A stretch of 64,000 nt of DNA from Certhia americana (taxonomy: Eukaryota; Chordata; Aves; Passeriformes; Certhiidae). Below are positions 48,347 through 62,585 of the stretch, in pieces (positions within the stretch are counted from its first letter, which is position 1; every line of letters begins with the position of its first letter). The stretch spans positions 104,691,406 to 104,755,405 of the forward strand of contig CM031858.1 of the NCBI GenBank assembly GCA_018697195.1, in the 5' to 3' direction. The translations under genes and the position numbers were made by a program. Under the pieces are notes generated by a model. It was not told the DNA's origin. It worked only from the letters and a program-made list of their open reading frames with translations, and did not search any database.

Positions 48347-51300
48347 CAACTTTGCATACCAAGTGCAATATTTCTGACAGAAACAAGGACACGTTTTCGC
48401 TGCTCTGGAGTAACGTGTGATTATTAAAATAAATTATAACAAGAAAAGGTAAATGCTGAGGAAATCTCAAGAAGCATTGGCACTTGCATTCTTTTTGGTA
48501 CATTGCAAAGGCAGTAGTTAAAGAAATCATAGCATAAAAAATTATACCAGATTCTAAATCCCATCCTTTAGCTCCAAAGAAAAAAACCCAGCTAACACTG
48601 TTTCCATGCTGGTCACGAATGTTGGTGACTCAATAGGTCTTCCCTAATTCTGCACATGCTTTTCCTATCTTGTATAAGATAGCAGTATAAGATGCTGAAA
48701 CAAACAAGATGAATCCTGTATCTTAATTCCAGTCTCTTCCTCCAAAGTCCTCTAAGGAAAGAATGACCAGTTCTGAGCAAATATTTAGCCTCTACAAGTG
48801 GGTAAACAACATTTTCATCTCCCACTTTTCTCCTTTCACATTGACTGGTCCCGCAGCCTAAGGAAGTGAAACCCGGGTCTGTCATATATGAATGGAAAAG
48901 TGGAAACCAGACAAGACCCTGTAAGTTAATCTTTTCTGCAGATAAGAAAGGACTGAAAATCCAAGATCCTCACACCATAGTCTTATCCCCACCTACATTA
49001 TTGAATCCTGCCATACTTGGTTTCCCTAGGGTAAACCCATATCCTATTATTTCTAAATCTGGCCTACCTCCTTACATTTGCATCTGTTTTTTGCTGACCT
49101 CCACCCTGGTTTAGCATCTTCCCATTTTAGTCATAGCTTCTTTTTACCAGGTTTACTAAGTATGCTTCACTCTAAAATAAAACTATAACCAAACACAGAC
49201 AGCACAATGACTTCTTCACAAGTGTGCAACAGCCCTTCTTACGTGGCAAGGGCCACTTCCTCCTCTGATCATAACTTAAGGAGATGAGTTGGCTCAAGCA
49301 AGAGTAATTTTCTGATTGCATCTGGATCTGAGGTCTTTATCTGAACCTGTCAGCCTTACCCAGGAAATATGTCTGGGGCAGTCTCTTTTGGGGAAGACCC
49401 TCTAAGTCTTGATCCAAAGGAAGGGAAGAAGCCTTGGAGGACAAGGACCATGTTTTTACTGCTGTGCAAATTGGCTGTCATTGTGTCAATGAACAACAGT
49501 ATTTGTTTAAAAGAAATAAAATTTCTGCTGACAAAGAGATGATTGAAGGATGTTTTAAGAGTAGAAAGGGAGATTTTACTGTTCTGTAGTTAAGCTCAAT
49601 GCTTAGGAGGAACCTGAGAGGAAATTGACTACTTTAAGCTCTCATAAAGCCTAACAAACAGAGCCTTGTATTACATTAATGCTAATTGTCAGATATGCAA
49701 CACTTGAATATAAAGATTTGAGACATGCAGTTATATATAAAAACTAAGCAGCAATGGCTTCATAAGAGGTAACTGGAGATGAGTAATTCATACCTTAAAA
49801 AAAAAAAATAGTGAGCTGTTTGTCTAAGCCAGAATGATCATCCCTCTACTGAGTGTCTGCTGCTTTCTTACTTTTGCCTGGCAGGAAATGATCCTTTGAA
49901 GACATAACGACTTGTCTAAATTTCTGCATGTTAGAAGTCTCATTAAGTATAATAAATTATTAATTCCAAAAAGATTATGGTGAAGAGAATTTGTTGGATT
50001 AGAGCTACAAGTGTTAAGCCCTTCTGCAAAAACACCAGTTCTCTGGGACCTAGATAGCATGATAGCTTTAGGTGGGATAAATAATAACATTAATAAGGAC
50101 CAAATTATATGATGTGTGTAATTTAAGGCAAGCCTAAAGTGCTGGGCAATTTGGATGCTATTAAATTTCTTTGTCTCTTGAGATAAATTATGTATTTTTT
50201 AAAAAGAATTACACATGCTCTTTTCAAATTTCAAATGCACTTCATAGTGTTTTGTAGATGGCTTGCACTGCCAAGACTTGCTGTTATGCAGAATGCACTT
50301 TAATTAAGATTTTAATGGACGTCTTATGTCAACATTCATGGTTGTATTATGCTGTTTTAGCCTAGTGGTAAAATACTAATATTAAATTTTGAGTAGAAAC
50401 TGCTATTTGAAGGTGTTTTTTGTTCTTGCTTTTCACAGACTAATTATTCTTTGATGCACAAATATTTCAACTTTATTTAGGTGGGAGTATCAATGCAGGA
50501 TAGAGTGTGATGCCTGGAAGGGATTAAGCCTAAGTTCAGGAAAGACTGTGAAAGTCTTTCAGGTGGTTTCAGTTGGTTTTGGATCATGCTGAAGCAAACA
50601 TTTTCAGATTCTTCTCTTCAATTCCATATTGACACTAGTTTATTGGCAGGTTCTTAGTAAGCTAAAGTATTTTCTTATTCAAAATATATGATGCCAATGT
50701 GTATCACTAGAAAGATTTTCTTGAATGAAATCATCCATTTGTTTTGCCATAGTCTAGCTCTGAGCAAGCAATGCAAATACATGTGTGTTTGAAATAAAGG
50801 CTATTTGTTGTATATATGGAATCATTTTTTGAGATAATATTTTACTACACCACTACTTTCAAATCACTGACAGAACTGTGGGCATTTTTAACAAGGAGGA
50901 ACAAAAGTAGAGGCTGATTTACAGCCTCTGGAGACAGCTAAAAATCCCACAAGGTTAGAGACAGTGTGTTGATCTGTACTTGTACTTCCAGTGTAAAGGA
51001 CCATAAAATATACTGCCTTTGTCTGTTCCATTTAGTTTAATTCCTGACTTAAATTCAGAAGGATTGCCAGAAACAACAAAATGCTGCCTGACACAGTGGT
51101 ACCTCTTTTACAGCTGGGCATGTGGCAATGGCCTGAGGGTTACATCTGCTTTGCATATGAATTTGCACAGTATATTCATGAGAGCCTAATGTGAAGGGTT
51201 AGCCTTTATATATTTGTATGAATTATAAAGAAACTGCATAAAATATGTTTCAAAGGCTGCAGGGGAAAAGGGTATAAAATGGAAAGCTGACACTTCTTGT

Positions 51301-52313
51301 GTCCATCCTTTTCCTCATGCATTATTTAACATGCCTTCCACTGCCAATATCTATCAGGCTGAAATTCTTCAGGAACAAAACCCCAAATGCTAAAGCTTTG
51401 ATTGGAAGACAAAGAACCTCACAAGTGAGATGATATTTGTTTGGAAACTGGAAGCTGAACATTTATCCACCTAGGTGAAATCAACATCATAGTAAAACAA
51501 GATGATTTTGGTGCCAGTAGCACTCTCAAGTCTATGAAGGAGTTCTTAAAATCACTTCCAAGACTGCTCAGTTAGTGAAGTACAGCATTCACCTTCACTC
51601 CCTATTATTTTTTATTTCCTGAAATGAAGTGTTAACACAGTGAAAACTTTGGGGTGTAGTTTCCAAACCATGATTAGCCTCAGGAGATCCAAGTTTTGCC
51701 TTCTCTCATGCCTGCAAAATCAGATGGATTTTCCATCAAAAGTTCTGGTGGCAGAGGATTTTCCTCCTTCTCTCCCCCTTACTTTGAAGAGGGTGGCATG
51801 GAAAGGTGTGTTGAGGAAGAAGTGGCTGTGACAATTTCACACTGTGTTCTGATCACTTGTAGATTCTGCAAAGATCAGCTTTAGAGCACTTCCTGCTTCT
51901 GTGTAGCATCTCTTGTGGTGTTCAGAATGGGCACTAGGGATACGTCAAGGAAGGTCCATTCTTTGACCAGGAAGCTCAACAACATCATATCACTTCAGAG
52001 AATTTCAATTCAGAGACAAAAAATGTAGATGCGTCCCTTTTGTTTGGGTGGGTTTTGGTTGTTTGCTTTTGTGTGGTTGCAAACCAGATGTCCAGCCCAG
52101 GTGAGACCTCAGCTTGAGACCAGCACCCCCAACCCCAGCCCACATTCCCATGAGGCCTGAAGAAATAGATACATTCATCACAGCAGAGACCTGCTGCCAG
52201 TAAGGCTGCACATGGCATTCTTTTGGAGAAGTCTATCTGAGTCTATTATAACCTTGTCAAGTATTTGCCTTTCACTTTGAAAAATTACGTGCCTGTTGTC
52301 AGTCAAAGTCACT

Positions 52314-52361
52314 CTTTTTCTTTTTCCCTTTTCCTTTTCCTTTTTCCTTTTTCTTTTTTTG
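52314..52361. repeat. (CTTTT)n-like pyrimidine tract
   Basis: About 48 bases of nearly pure C/T with CCTTTTC-type periodicity; an imperfect microsatellite. Confidence 0.85.
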
Positions 52362-55300
52362 CCAAGGGGTTCAAGCTGTACCAGGTCTTCTTTCCTGTGA
52401 AGAAACTTACCTCTGCCTAAACCACTCATATTGTTGCAGTGCTAAAGATAAAGCCTCAGTAATTTAAGCAGGAAAGTGCCTCATGATTTGGAACAGACAC
52501 TAAATCTGGTGGGAACCAAAGGGCCTGGATTACGGATGTGTAACCAAATAGATGGTGAAAATCCATTTCAATTCATCTGCTTGTAAGGGTTTTTACATGA
52601 CACTTTCAACTCGGATGTTCTTTTTTAGAAGACAGAAAAGCTCTTCATCTTTTAAACTAGTGATATACCATTACTGAATAAATGTGAGTTCTATTTATGT
52701 TTGACTGAAGTGCTTTTGTCATGGTCTGATCAATCCTGCGTGAGGCTCACAGAAGCCTTCCAGCTGGCTTTGCTGAACTTTGCACTGTCTTTACTGTATG
52801 ATTGTGATTTGTAAGGGAAGGCTCCAGAAGGCTTTGCTTACCTTAGATATTATTCCCCCATTTAGATACCCCAAGAGTTATGAATTCACATGACTATAAT
52901 ATCATTTTTTCAAACCCTTGTGAAGGTTATTATTTATTATAGGCAGAGTAATAGGAAAATTTTTTATACTATAACTAGCAAAATTGTTGAAATTGAGTGC
53001 CTTATTTTTGCCAATACTTTTGACAGATACTGCTGTGCTTCCTATACCTTTTATTGCACAAAATAGCAGCAAGTAAAATGATGGAGAGTATAGTCTGGTG
53101 ACTCCAAATGAATATTTGCTCAGTCTGGGACTTTAATCAATGTAAAAATATGAGGTTTTTATACTGCAAGGTTTCAACTGACGTCTGATTTTTGTCTGTT
53201 TCTATTCCATGATTGTATTTGGAAATTATCTATCATCTTTGAAACAATTATAAGTGCGTAGAAATGAAATTATGTTGCAGTGGGTGGTAGCCTGGTGCTG
53301 CATCCCCCTTCTTATGTGTCTAAGAGGCCCATGTTTAACTTGCCGCAGTATTTTTTCATTCATCTGTCTGAGGCAGATGTTGATGTGTAACTAATATCGC
53401 TGTAATATATGAATGCATTTCCATAATAATGTCTTGTGAGAGTAGATTTGGATTTAATGGAGGATTCAAGTCTTAAGTGTCTTGCAAATTGCAATATACT
53501 GATTAATACTATCCTCTCAACCAAAACTTTGTTTAATGGCCACCTGTGTCCAAAATATCCAGAAATCCACAACTGGAGTTGCCCAGCAGTTAAATCAGGA
53601 AAATAAATGAAGTTCGATGAGCACACTGAAATTTAACTGTGCTCGTAAAAGAATATTATTAAAGCTGGGGTTGGTAAACATTTGGAAATAATTTTGAATA
53701 TTTTTATTCAGGATGTATTCAGCCATTTAAATTGGCCCTCCAGGTAACCTTTCATACAGCACTAATATTATTTTAACTGGAAAAGCTGAATAATTAAATG
53801 ACTTTAGGGCACAATATTTACCAGATGTAATCAAACAGAGTTTCAGAATGAAGAACAATCAAAATTTACTTTTCGGTATAACTGCTTCCTGCAGTAATCA
53901 CGCAATCTTCTAAAACTGAAATCAGAGTATGCGTGCTGAGCAGAGGAAGGCTTGCTTTCATTGGCCCTCCTTAATTAAATTCTCCATGTATACTATGCTG
54001 AATCCATAGTCACCCAAAAGCAACAAACCTAGACAAGAAGAAAATAAGAACACTGGAATTTAATATAATTTCTTCTCTTTCTGTTGTGGTTACATTTGCA
54101 TAATGTGCTTGGAGCCCCATCTTACCCATTTCTTAGGGGAAAATATAGCAGCAATTATCAGAGGGTTACCACTTCTGACAGAGGCAGGCAGGAGGGAAAA
54201 AAGTGAATATTAGTAGCCAGAGCTTGTTTGTCTTTTGCTGTAGGAATGTCAGTCAAATGTCAGTAGCCTGTAACCCTGTAATGAAACAGCTGCCCAGCTC
54301 TCTCACTGTCACTTTTGCTATATATCTCTGTGTCTTGGTTTCTTTCTGGACTGGAGATTTTTCTCACCTGATATTTCATGGGGTGAGAAGAAAGTCAAAA
54401 GAAAATTATTACAGAGATAGTGCCCTGCCAGGAAGTATCCAATTGAAGTTTTGATTAGGCTTGTGAGGGCTCCACTGGACCAGAAATTCTTTGATGCCAG
54501 AGTTGGCTGCTGGTGTCTGGTACAACTTTTATCTGCAGCAGAAGATGACATTATTAATTTCTTTTAACAAGGTGCTTGCAAACTGACCGGTCTTTGAAAG
54601 GCATGTCAACAAATTTTATCCATGTCCCTGGACTGGCACCAGGTGGTCTAAAGTGACTGAGCATGAATGACCAAAATTTCAGAAGTAGAAACATTAAGCT
54701 CTTCTTGTTTTATTACAAGAGGTCAATCCTATTACAAAGTCATAGGATTGCATTTAAAAATAGTTTTCTGAGTGAAGCAAAGAATCAAGCATGTTGTGTG
54801 TAGAAAGTCTGCAGTAATTGACTCAGACCTGTGATTCTCCCTAAGCAGTGATTAAGTTCACCCTGTTGGGGACTGCAGAGCAGTGATTGTCTTCTTCTTG
54901 CAGACAGATGGCCTCCCACACTTTATCTGATTGTCAGGAGAAAAAGAAGGGAAAGAATTGCAAGGGCAAGTTACTGTTACTTGGGTATGGAGATTTTTGT
55001 GTCCTTTCATGCACTGAACTTTGTTGATTGCTACACCATCTGCGATCCTATTGCTAACAATTGCCCATCAAAATTCACACATGGTCACAACTCTCTTGGA
55101 TAGTGTGTCGCCTCACTCTGGGGCATGCCTTCTTCTGGTTTGTTATCAGCCAACATTAGTACAGTTCTGAGACAAATGTGAAGAGAGGGCGTACTTTTTG
55201 TTTTGTGTCTGCTTTTTAAAGGGGCCAGGAAACGCAAAGAGGAAAGCCCTCCTGTCTGATTCTGCTTGTAGCTCAGGATCCAGGCTTTTTCTCCATATTA

Positions 55301-58300
55301 TAGAGAAAAATCTCTGCAGGGTCAAGACCAAACCCCATCCTAAGCTGCTTTTCCTGATGAAAAAGGGAAAGTGCTTCAACATCTTCTTAGATTTAAGTGG
55401 AAAATATTGCTTTCTTTTGATGAATCGTCTTAAATAAGTGCATGCAATTTTGGAGTATATATTTTAGAGTGCTCCGAAAGAGTCACTCTATTATACTTTG
55501 TGAATGCAATGGCAAAGAACTAAAGCTTATCTTTGTGTGTCAGATAGGACTGCTATTGGCTAAAACCATTCCTAGCACTATCCTGCATCTCTCTACCACA
55601 TTGTTGAGTCTCTGAATTTTGCCTTTGACTCTTCCTCTCTGGTTCTCATTCAAGTGTGAAGGAAAAATCACAAACCTAGTTGTTCTTGGGAGCATATCAG
55701 GAATGTACTGATTTCAAGTAAAATACCATGCACCCCTTGCCCCCACCCCCTCCCTTTATATAAGGCTTTCTTTGGCTTGTATATGATCAGCCAGTGGAAC
55801 TTCATCCATAGGAAAAGTAATAAATCTGCCAGGAAAGCTCATTAGTTTAATTTATTATGATTAAATACAAGGATTGTTCACTTCCCTGTTTCATCAAGGA
55901 TTATAATCAAGATTTTAAATGTGGCCAGAAGGGACATTTCAGCTAGTGATTCAGTTGGTGAGACAGAAAGCAGGTCTTGTATAGGAAAACATAGTTAAAT
56001 ATGCAAGCACAGTACGTCTGTGTGTGAATTTGAAATATAATTGCATAACGATCTCGACATTTAACATGAAACACTTCTAGGAGGGATTCATTTGGGGATG
56101 GAGATTGAATGCCATTATTTTTCCTCTCATTAGTACTAAGTTTAACATATAACCTTTTAATGGCAATATGAGCAAAATAAACAGCTAATTCTTTGTGATC
56201 CAAAACTGTCTGGACAGACAGATGGGTTTCAGGGAAGATTGTTTTGTGTATTTCTTGAATGACCTAAAATATTTCCAAAGCAGATTAGTCTTTTAGGGGA
56301 CCTTCCACACTGCACTTCAACTAGCTAACAATCATCTCTCCTAAAATTACTGCTTATAGAGCCCGTGACTCAGCATGTGTTTTCTCTCCATGGCGTGTGA
56401 GAGAAATGGCTTATTGGTGGCTGAGGATTGCATCTTTCTTCCTTACTCTGCCTTTAACCATTCCCTGAACCTGGGGGTTGAAATCACTCGCGGTTCTGTC
56501 CTTTCATCCTCTTTTTTCTCTTCCTCTTTTCTTTTACAGCTTTCCCGAAGTAATCCCCATCTCCCCTTTGTATGTGTGAGCTATCAGTGAGGCAGGTGTG
56601 TGCCAAGGACTGGCATTTCACCAATTGTTTGTGCATTTCTGTAGAAAAACAGAGGAAAGTCAGGAACTGCCAGAATGAATCAGACCTGTGGTTTCTCTGA
56701 TCCACCATTCTCTGACATTAGACACATATTCCTCTCAGCCATATGAATTTTCTGTGCTGTTTTCTTGTTTGCTCCTCTTTAGAGGTAAATTTAGCACAGT
56801 CTGTGGAAGTATGGGGGGAAAAAATGTAGTAGCAGAATACAATAGGATTTCAGTTGAAGGAGAAATATATTTTTGGGCTGTTCCATTTTCATGAAGGATA
56901 TTTGCTGAAGCCTGAATGGTATAATGACAAGTGCACAACACTCTTTCTACTTATATAGCTAGCCTGGACACTTAGCACCAGTGACTGTATGAGCACATTG
57001 AGGATGTTTTGGTATATCCTGGAAAAAAAAATAAATCAGGAAACACAAAGCAATGGAAGCACAGAAAGCAAGGCTGCTACAGGATTTGAGTCAAGCACTT
57101 TGACCCCTAAAATCCAAAGCTGAAAATCAGATTAAACCATGATTAAACAAGAGGATAATATGTTAGAAAGGAATGCATTTACTTGTTGAATGTCACTTAA
57201 GAAGAATTAAGATTGAAAATTTGCAAAACTTGAAGGAAATACCAATATATAAAGAAAGGATATATTACATTTATTATCAAAAGTATCACACTAAATATCA
57301 TTTCTGTGGCAGAGGAGAGCTGACCAACAAAAATCCAAGAAAATAAGACTTTGCTGGAAAACTTCAGTTTGTGGAAACTAAAATTTGGAGGGTTTAACTT
57401 AAAACCCTGCTTCATCAAAGCTGAAATTATTGTTCTCAGCCAATGTCCCCAGATACCTACTATTTTGGTGATTAGGCTCTCCTGGGAATGGGACTTCAGG
57501 TGTAAGTCCTTCTGCTGTCTCCTTCAGGATGGGGACTTCAGCCCAAGTGTGTGACCATCGGAGGATACTGTTCTTGTGGAGGTCTGGGACAGGAATGATG
57601 AGGCCACTGCTGCAGAGATGACTTCTGGGCAGCCAAGAGCAGTGTGACTGCTGTCCCCCTCACCGGACACCTGTGCCTTGTAGCAGCTGTGGAACAACCT
57701 GCCATAGGGCATGGGGACATGCTGCCCATCCCTCTGTGTGGCCATCCCTCCAGACAGCTCTGATTCTGCTTGAACTATGCAACTTTAGCAGCAGGTCCTG
57801 TACTCAGCCGTCAGTCTCAGGCCCATAGGATGGGAAATGTGGTTGCTCTTTTGTGTAGGCTTTTTATCAGATGGAGTCAGGTGGAGTATGGTCTACTGCC
57901 ATTAAAATGCAAATCTCTTCAATGAATCCTTGCATGTAGGCAAGGACTGCCACATTAGATCATTTGCAAGTCCTGCCACCATCTGGGATTTATGTGGAAT
58001 GTTAGTCAAATGATATATGGTGCAGCCCCAGGAAAATGATGGCAGTGAAGAGAATGTACACTGAATGCGTGCATCGACCCTATTCCATCTGAAGAAATGC
58101 AATCATTGCCTGACACAAATTTTCTGCCTAGGAGGAGAAGGAGAATCTGAGTCTTCTGGTAATAGTGTTTGTTTGTTTGTTTTTTATAATAATAATAATT
58201 AAAAAAATATTGCATGCATTAAAGTTCATTTTACAAGAGAGTAAATGTCATGAATGTATTAGTGAAATATTTTCGGGTTTGGGCCCATGTATCTGTCTGA

Positions 58301-60410
58301 TTAAAGAAAGCTTGAGTGTTTCAGGCAGTCTCACATGTGATGAGGCGGTTGTTATGGCAACAATACATTTTTTATGAGTTGTAATAATGACAGAGCAACA
58401 TCTTTTAAATTATCAGGATTTAAAGTTACAGCTGCTTTGTTTTGCCTTCCATTAACCCCTTTAAAATAGTGAAATATTTTCATGGCTCTGTGGTAACATC
58501 TGTATGCTTTTCTTGACTATGTAAAAAAAAAAGGATCTTTTAGAAGGTGCATACATCAAACTTATAACATTGTGCCTCAAGAATATTGCATTTTCCATAC
58601 CCACTGTGATTACTTTTTACTATTTTTAAAACAAGTATGTTTCTCACAGCGACAGTCTTAAGTGTAGCCAAAGTGCTGGAAGAATTCCTAGGTGTTCCCA
58701 AAATTAATATTGATATTGCTGTAATTTTCAGCTAACCTTGAAGGTAACAGTTTTTTGGGTGTCTTCTGGGAAGTTCAGTAAGCAATGGGACTTCAGTGAT
58801 CCTTGTGACTTTCCTAGATATCCTTTCTGAGAATTGATTTAATTTAATTTAATAACTAGTTCTCCTTTCTACTGACATTGCTAATATCTGAAAAGGAATT
58901 GTGGAAGGATAATACAAATAGAAGTTATCTGTAGAGAAAACCAGAAGTAGAATCCAAGAAGAATCCACTTTTCCTTGCTGTTAAGGAAGTCAAACATTTT
59001 AATTATAAAAAAATACAATCTAGAATTAGCTTTTATGTGTCCTGTGTGTCTAAAAAAGAAAAATGTTTTGCTTGTTTCTGAAAGTATTTGAAAGAATATT
59101 TGGTGCTCTATTACTGTCAATAAAAAAAAAGCTTCTTTACCCCTTAGGCCATTTGTTGACAAGCTTCCATGTATCATTGCTTCTAAACACCTAAGAGACT
59201 GTTTTAAATGTTAAAAACCCCCATACCCATCTGTTCTTTGAATAAATTTTAATGAAAGGACAAAAGGCATTTTTTATTTAGAATTTGACCATAAGTGGAT
59301 CATGCTTTGTTCAACACTCATAATCAACTTTTCTGTCCCCGCCTCCCCTGTTTGAAAGGGAGGTCATACTCAGTACTCACACTCCTTTTGGCATTTGAAG
59401 AAAAGTATTACTCTTAAATTGGATGAGATTGCTTTTACAAAATAAGACAAATCATCATAGGAATTTAAAAGGTCTATTCCATGGTTTTATAATTGGGGGT
59501 TTTATTTTCCTTATGTGTTCAAGCAAATACTACATTAGCATATTCATTGCTTGAAAATAACCATTCTCTGATTTTCTTCAAGGGATGGACTGTTTGACTG
59601 AGAAATACCAGGAAAGACTTTATACATAGTTTGTGGGTGGAACAAAATATGCCTTTGTCTACAAAATCTGCTTTTGGTTTAATTCTCAGGACTGAATTAA
59701 TAAATATTGCTCTAGCATGCCTGAATATTTAATTTTTTACTTCAAATTACATGAATGCCATCCAATGCACACATGCAACTTCATCAATTTGGGATTTTTT
59801 CCTCCTTTCCCGACTTTTCTGAAGGAGGACTCTTTGGAATATGAGACTGAGATCTGAAAGGAGAAAGCTTTATCTTTGGGGAAAGAGTCCTTAAACATAG
59901 AAGTTACTAAAGCTAGAGTTCCTAAGGATTTCAAACTTGTTGAAGGATAGGAGCAGAGTATTTTTCTTTTTCTTTTCTTTTTTTTTTTTTTTTCCAACAA
60001 TCATTTAGAAAGAAGTAGAATGCAATTTATCAAAGAGAAATGCAAATGTAGATCAGGGTAGTTATATACAGGTGCAGAATAGAGAGTAAGAGCAATGCAG
60101 GAACACTGCAGAGGAGGTTATTAGTTACAAAGGTTCACAAGATGAACATGAGTCATGGAGCTGTGGTAAAGCAAACATCACCTTATGGTGTATATAAACT
60201 AATGCACTACCCCTAAGATACATGAAGTAATAACATCCTGTGGTGGCACAGTCTCCACTGCAGAGATGTGGCTTGTGTGGGTATTAAATTTAGTAAGTAT
60301 ATGAATGACAAAATAATTTTAAAAGGATATAAATAAACTGTAGAATCATGTAAGATGTAAGATTGACCAGATAAAGTAATGGAATTTACTGCATATTTCT
60401 CCTTTTCTAC

Positions 60411-60519
60411 TATCTTTTTCTTTTTTTGTTTGTTTTTTTAATCTCTTCCCACAGGTTTCCAATTGAAAACTGCAAAACAAAAAAAAAAAAAAAAAAAAGA
60501 AAAGAAAAAAAAAAATAGA
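60411..60519. repeat. T-rich tract followed by A-rich tract
   Basis: A T-rich stretch (about 60411-60440) and, 40 bases later, an A-run of about 20 with GAAAAG interruptions (about 60477-60517). They are complementary and could pair. Confidence 0.75.
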
Positions 60520-62327
60520 GACAAGAAGGAAGATCAACTTCTTTTCTACATCTGTTGCTTTTCAAAGACAGGGAGTACTAAGTCGAGGAATTGACTTCAG
60601 AATGAGAAATATTCTTTTAATAAAGCAATGAAGTGCTGAAATAGATTGCCAGGAGAATGCTGGAATCTGTCAGATTGCCTTTATGAACAGGCTGGAGGGA
60701 AATCTGTCAGGAAAGACAGTTGATCCTTAGGGTGAAAAAATAACATAAATAATCTCTTTGGCTCTGTTTCAAAGGTATGCTTTTTTACTTACAACACAGT
60801 ATCACTCATGGCCTGTACAAAGCTAACTAAGTCTGTGTGTTTTGATTTTCTTTCACCTTCCTTCATTTGTGAATGTTCAGGAGCAGCTAGTCGATCCTGT
60901 AGCTTGTATTTCAGGAGATGAGGTAAGTAAATATTTTTAAAAAAGTATGTTTGAAAAAATTGTACTCCTTAAGTGACACTAAGACTTTCTCAATAAGGTG
61001 ATGCTGAAGAACTGGAATAAAATATTCCAATATACAGACATATTAGCTTTAATCTATGGAACCTTGACTACCCAACTGAAGACATTAGGCAAGTGGGTTT
61101 TGGTTAATTTAAAGACTCTGCCTTTCTTAGGTACTAGGTGTGAATAAACGCACAAACTCCCATCCTGCAGCTGGAACACAGTCAGCTGTAAGAAATTACT
61201 TTAGGGTGCTGAAGATGTGCTGTAAAAGGTCCTTAAGATGAGTGGAAATACCTTATTTCAGTTTCATCTACAGTGCCTCTCAGACAGGGCCAGTCCTCTG
61301 CATCATTTAGTGAATGATTCACTCACTCCATTTAGTGACCAGGTAATCTCTTCCACACCATTCATTTTAGTAGTAGCACTTCTTTGTCAAGTAGTTCTTC
61401 AATGATTTGGGCACATATTGAAAACCTGGTCTTTGGCAGTAACTGGAGTACCAGATACTGGTAATTTTTTGCAGTAGAAGAAGCACTTTCACCATCGTCC
61501 TTGGAATGTGTGAAATGAGGTGCAATGCAAAAGCAGTGAGTTCACCTCCACTTTTTGCTGCTAGGGAACAAGTGAATGCCCATAGATAGTTGTGACAGGT
61601 ATAGGAGGTGTCTGTGCACAGGATGTGACACCAAAGTCTCTCTGGGAAAGGCTCAGGTGCTGGCTTTCCTGCTTGACTTCAGTCCCACGTTCACAGGCTA
61701 CACAGATAACTGTAGAGGATGTTGTACAGCTGATTTCCTGGACTGCATGCGAAAATCCTTTACATATCTGCTAAGTGGAGGACAAGGAGGGCATAGATGT
61801 GTCCGTGTCTGGCCAAAGCTGTTTCTGTTTTCTTTACCTATTTTTCATTGATTTGTTATCTGTTTTTCCTCTCCATCTCTCTTTTTATCAGCAGAGGTAC
61901 TTCATACCAGTTCAACTTAGTGTTTGAATTTTCCTGAAAAAAATCTGTTTTCATTTGTGTCTCTATACTAGATATTATTTATATTATTTTTTCACTTTTC
62001 TGTTCTTTTTCTCATTACCTACTGTTATTTAATAAAATCCTAGGAAATTCAGACCACAGCTTTCAATACCTATGGCAAAGCTTTTTCCCCCTAGCTTAAC
62101 TTGAATGGGTTTCAATACTTTTTGTCAGTGCAGCGATATAAATACATGGTTTTATGGAAACTTGGTTCATCTCAATGCAGATGATGTGGAAATATTCCTT
62201 ACTATGAAAATACTAATTAGAGACTATTTAACATTAGTGATACAGACCTGTTCTACAGTGAACAGGAAATACAGATCATGCTGTTACCTGAAGAAAGGCT
62301 GCATACAGAGCTTACTTTTTGAGTTAT

Positions 62328-62585
62328 CATAGAATCACAGAATAAGATGAGTTGGAAGTGACCCACAAGGATCATCAAAACCAGCTCCTGGTCCTTCACA
62401 GGTCAGGCCCAGGAACTACCCCATGTGCCTGAGAGTACTGTCCAAACACTTCTTGGCCTCTGTCAGGCTGGAGTTGTGACCACATCCTTGGGGAGCTGTT
62501 CCAGCTCCCAAACACCCTCTGAGTGGAAGAATTTTTTCTAATATCCAACCTAAACCTCCTCTGACTCAGCTTCATGCTGTTCTGA
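62328..62585 (-). mobile_element. CR1 LINE 3' fragment
   Basis: Plus strand TCATAGAATCACAGAATAAG, then TGGTCCTTCACAGGTCAGGC, TGTCCAAACACTTCTTGGCC, GGGGAGCTGTTCCAGCTCC and AACCTAAACCTCCTCTGACT follow the antisense CR1 3' end in order. Confidence 0.85.

Larger units (their letters stand above)
45861..62327. other. Intergenic, no recognised gene
   Basis: About 16.5 kb of AT-rich sequence. Noted inside: an A-run at about 49797-49809, a CTTTT-type pyrimidine tract at 52314-52361, a GC-richer block at about 57.52-57.77 kb, GTTT/ATA repeats at about 58165-58210, T-rich and A-rich tracts at 59960-59995 and 60411-60515, and exon-like segments at 48857-48920 and 60881-60922. No conserved coding region or RNA gene is recognised. 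Confidence 0.5.
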
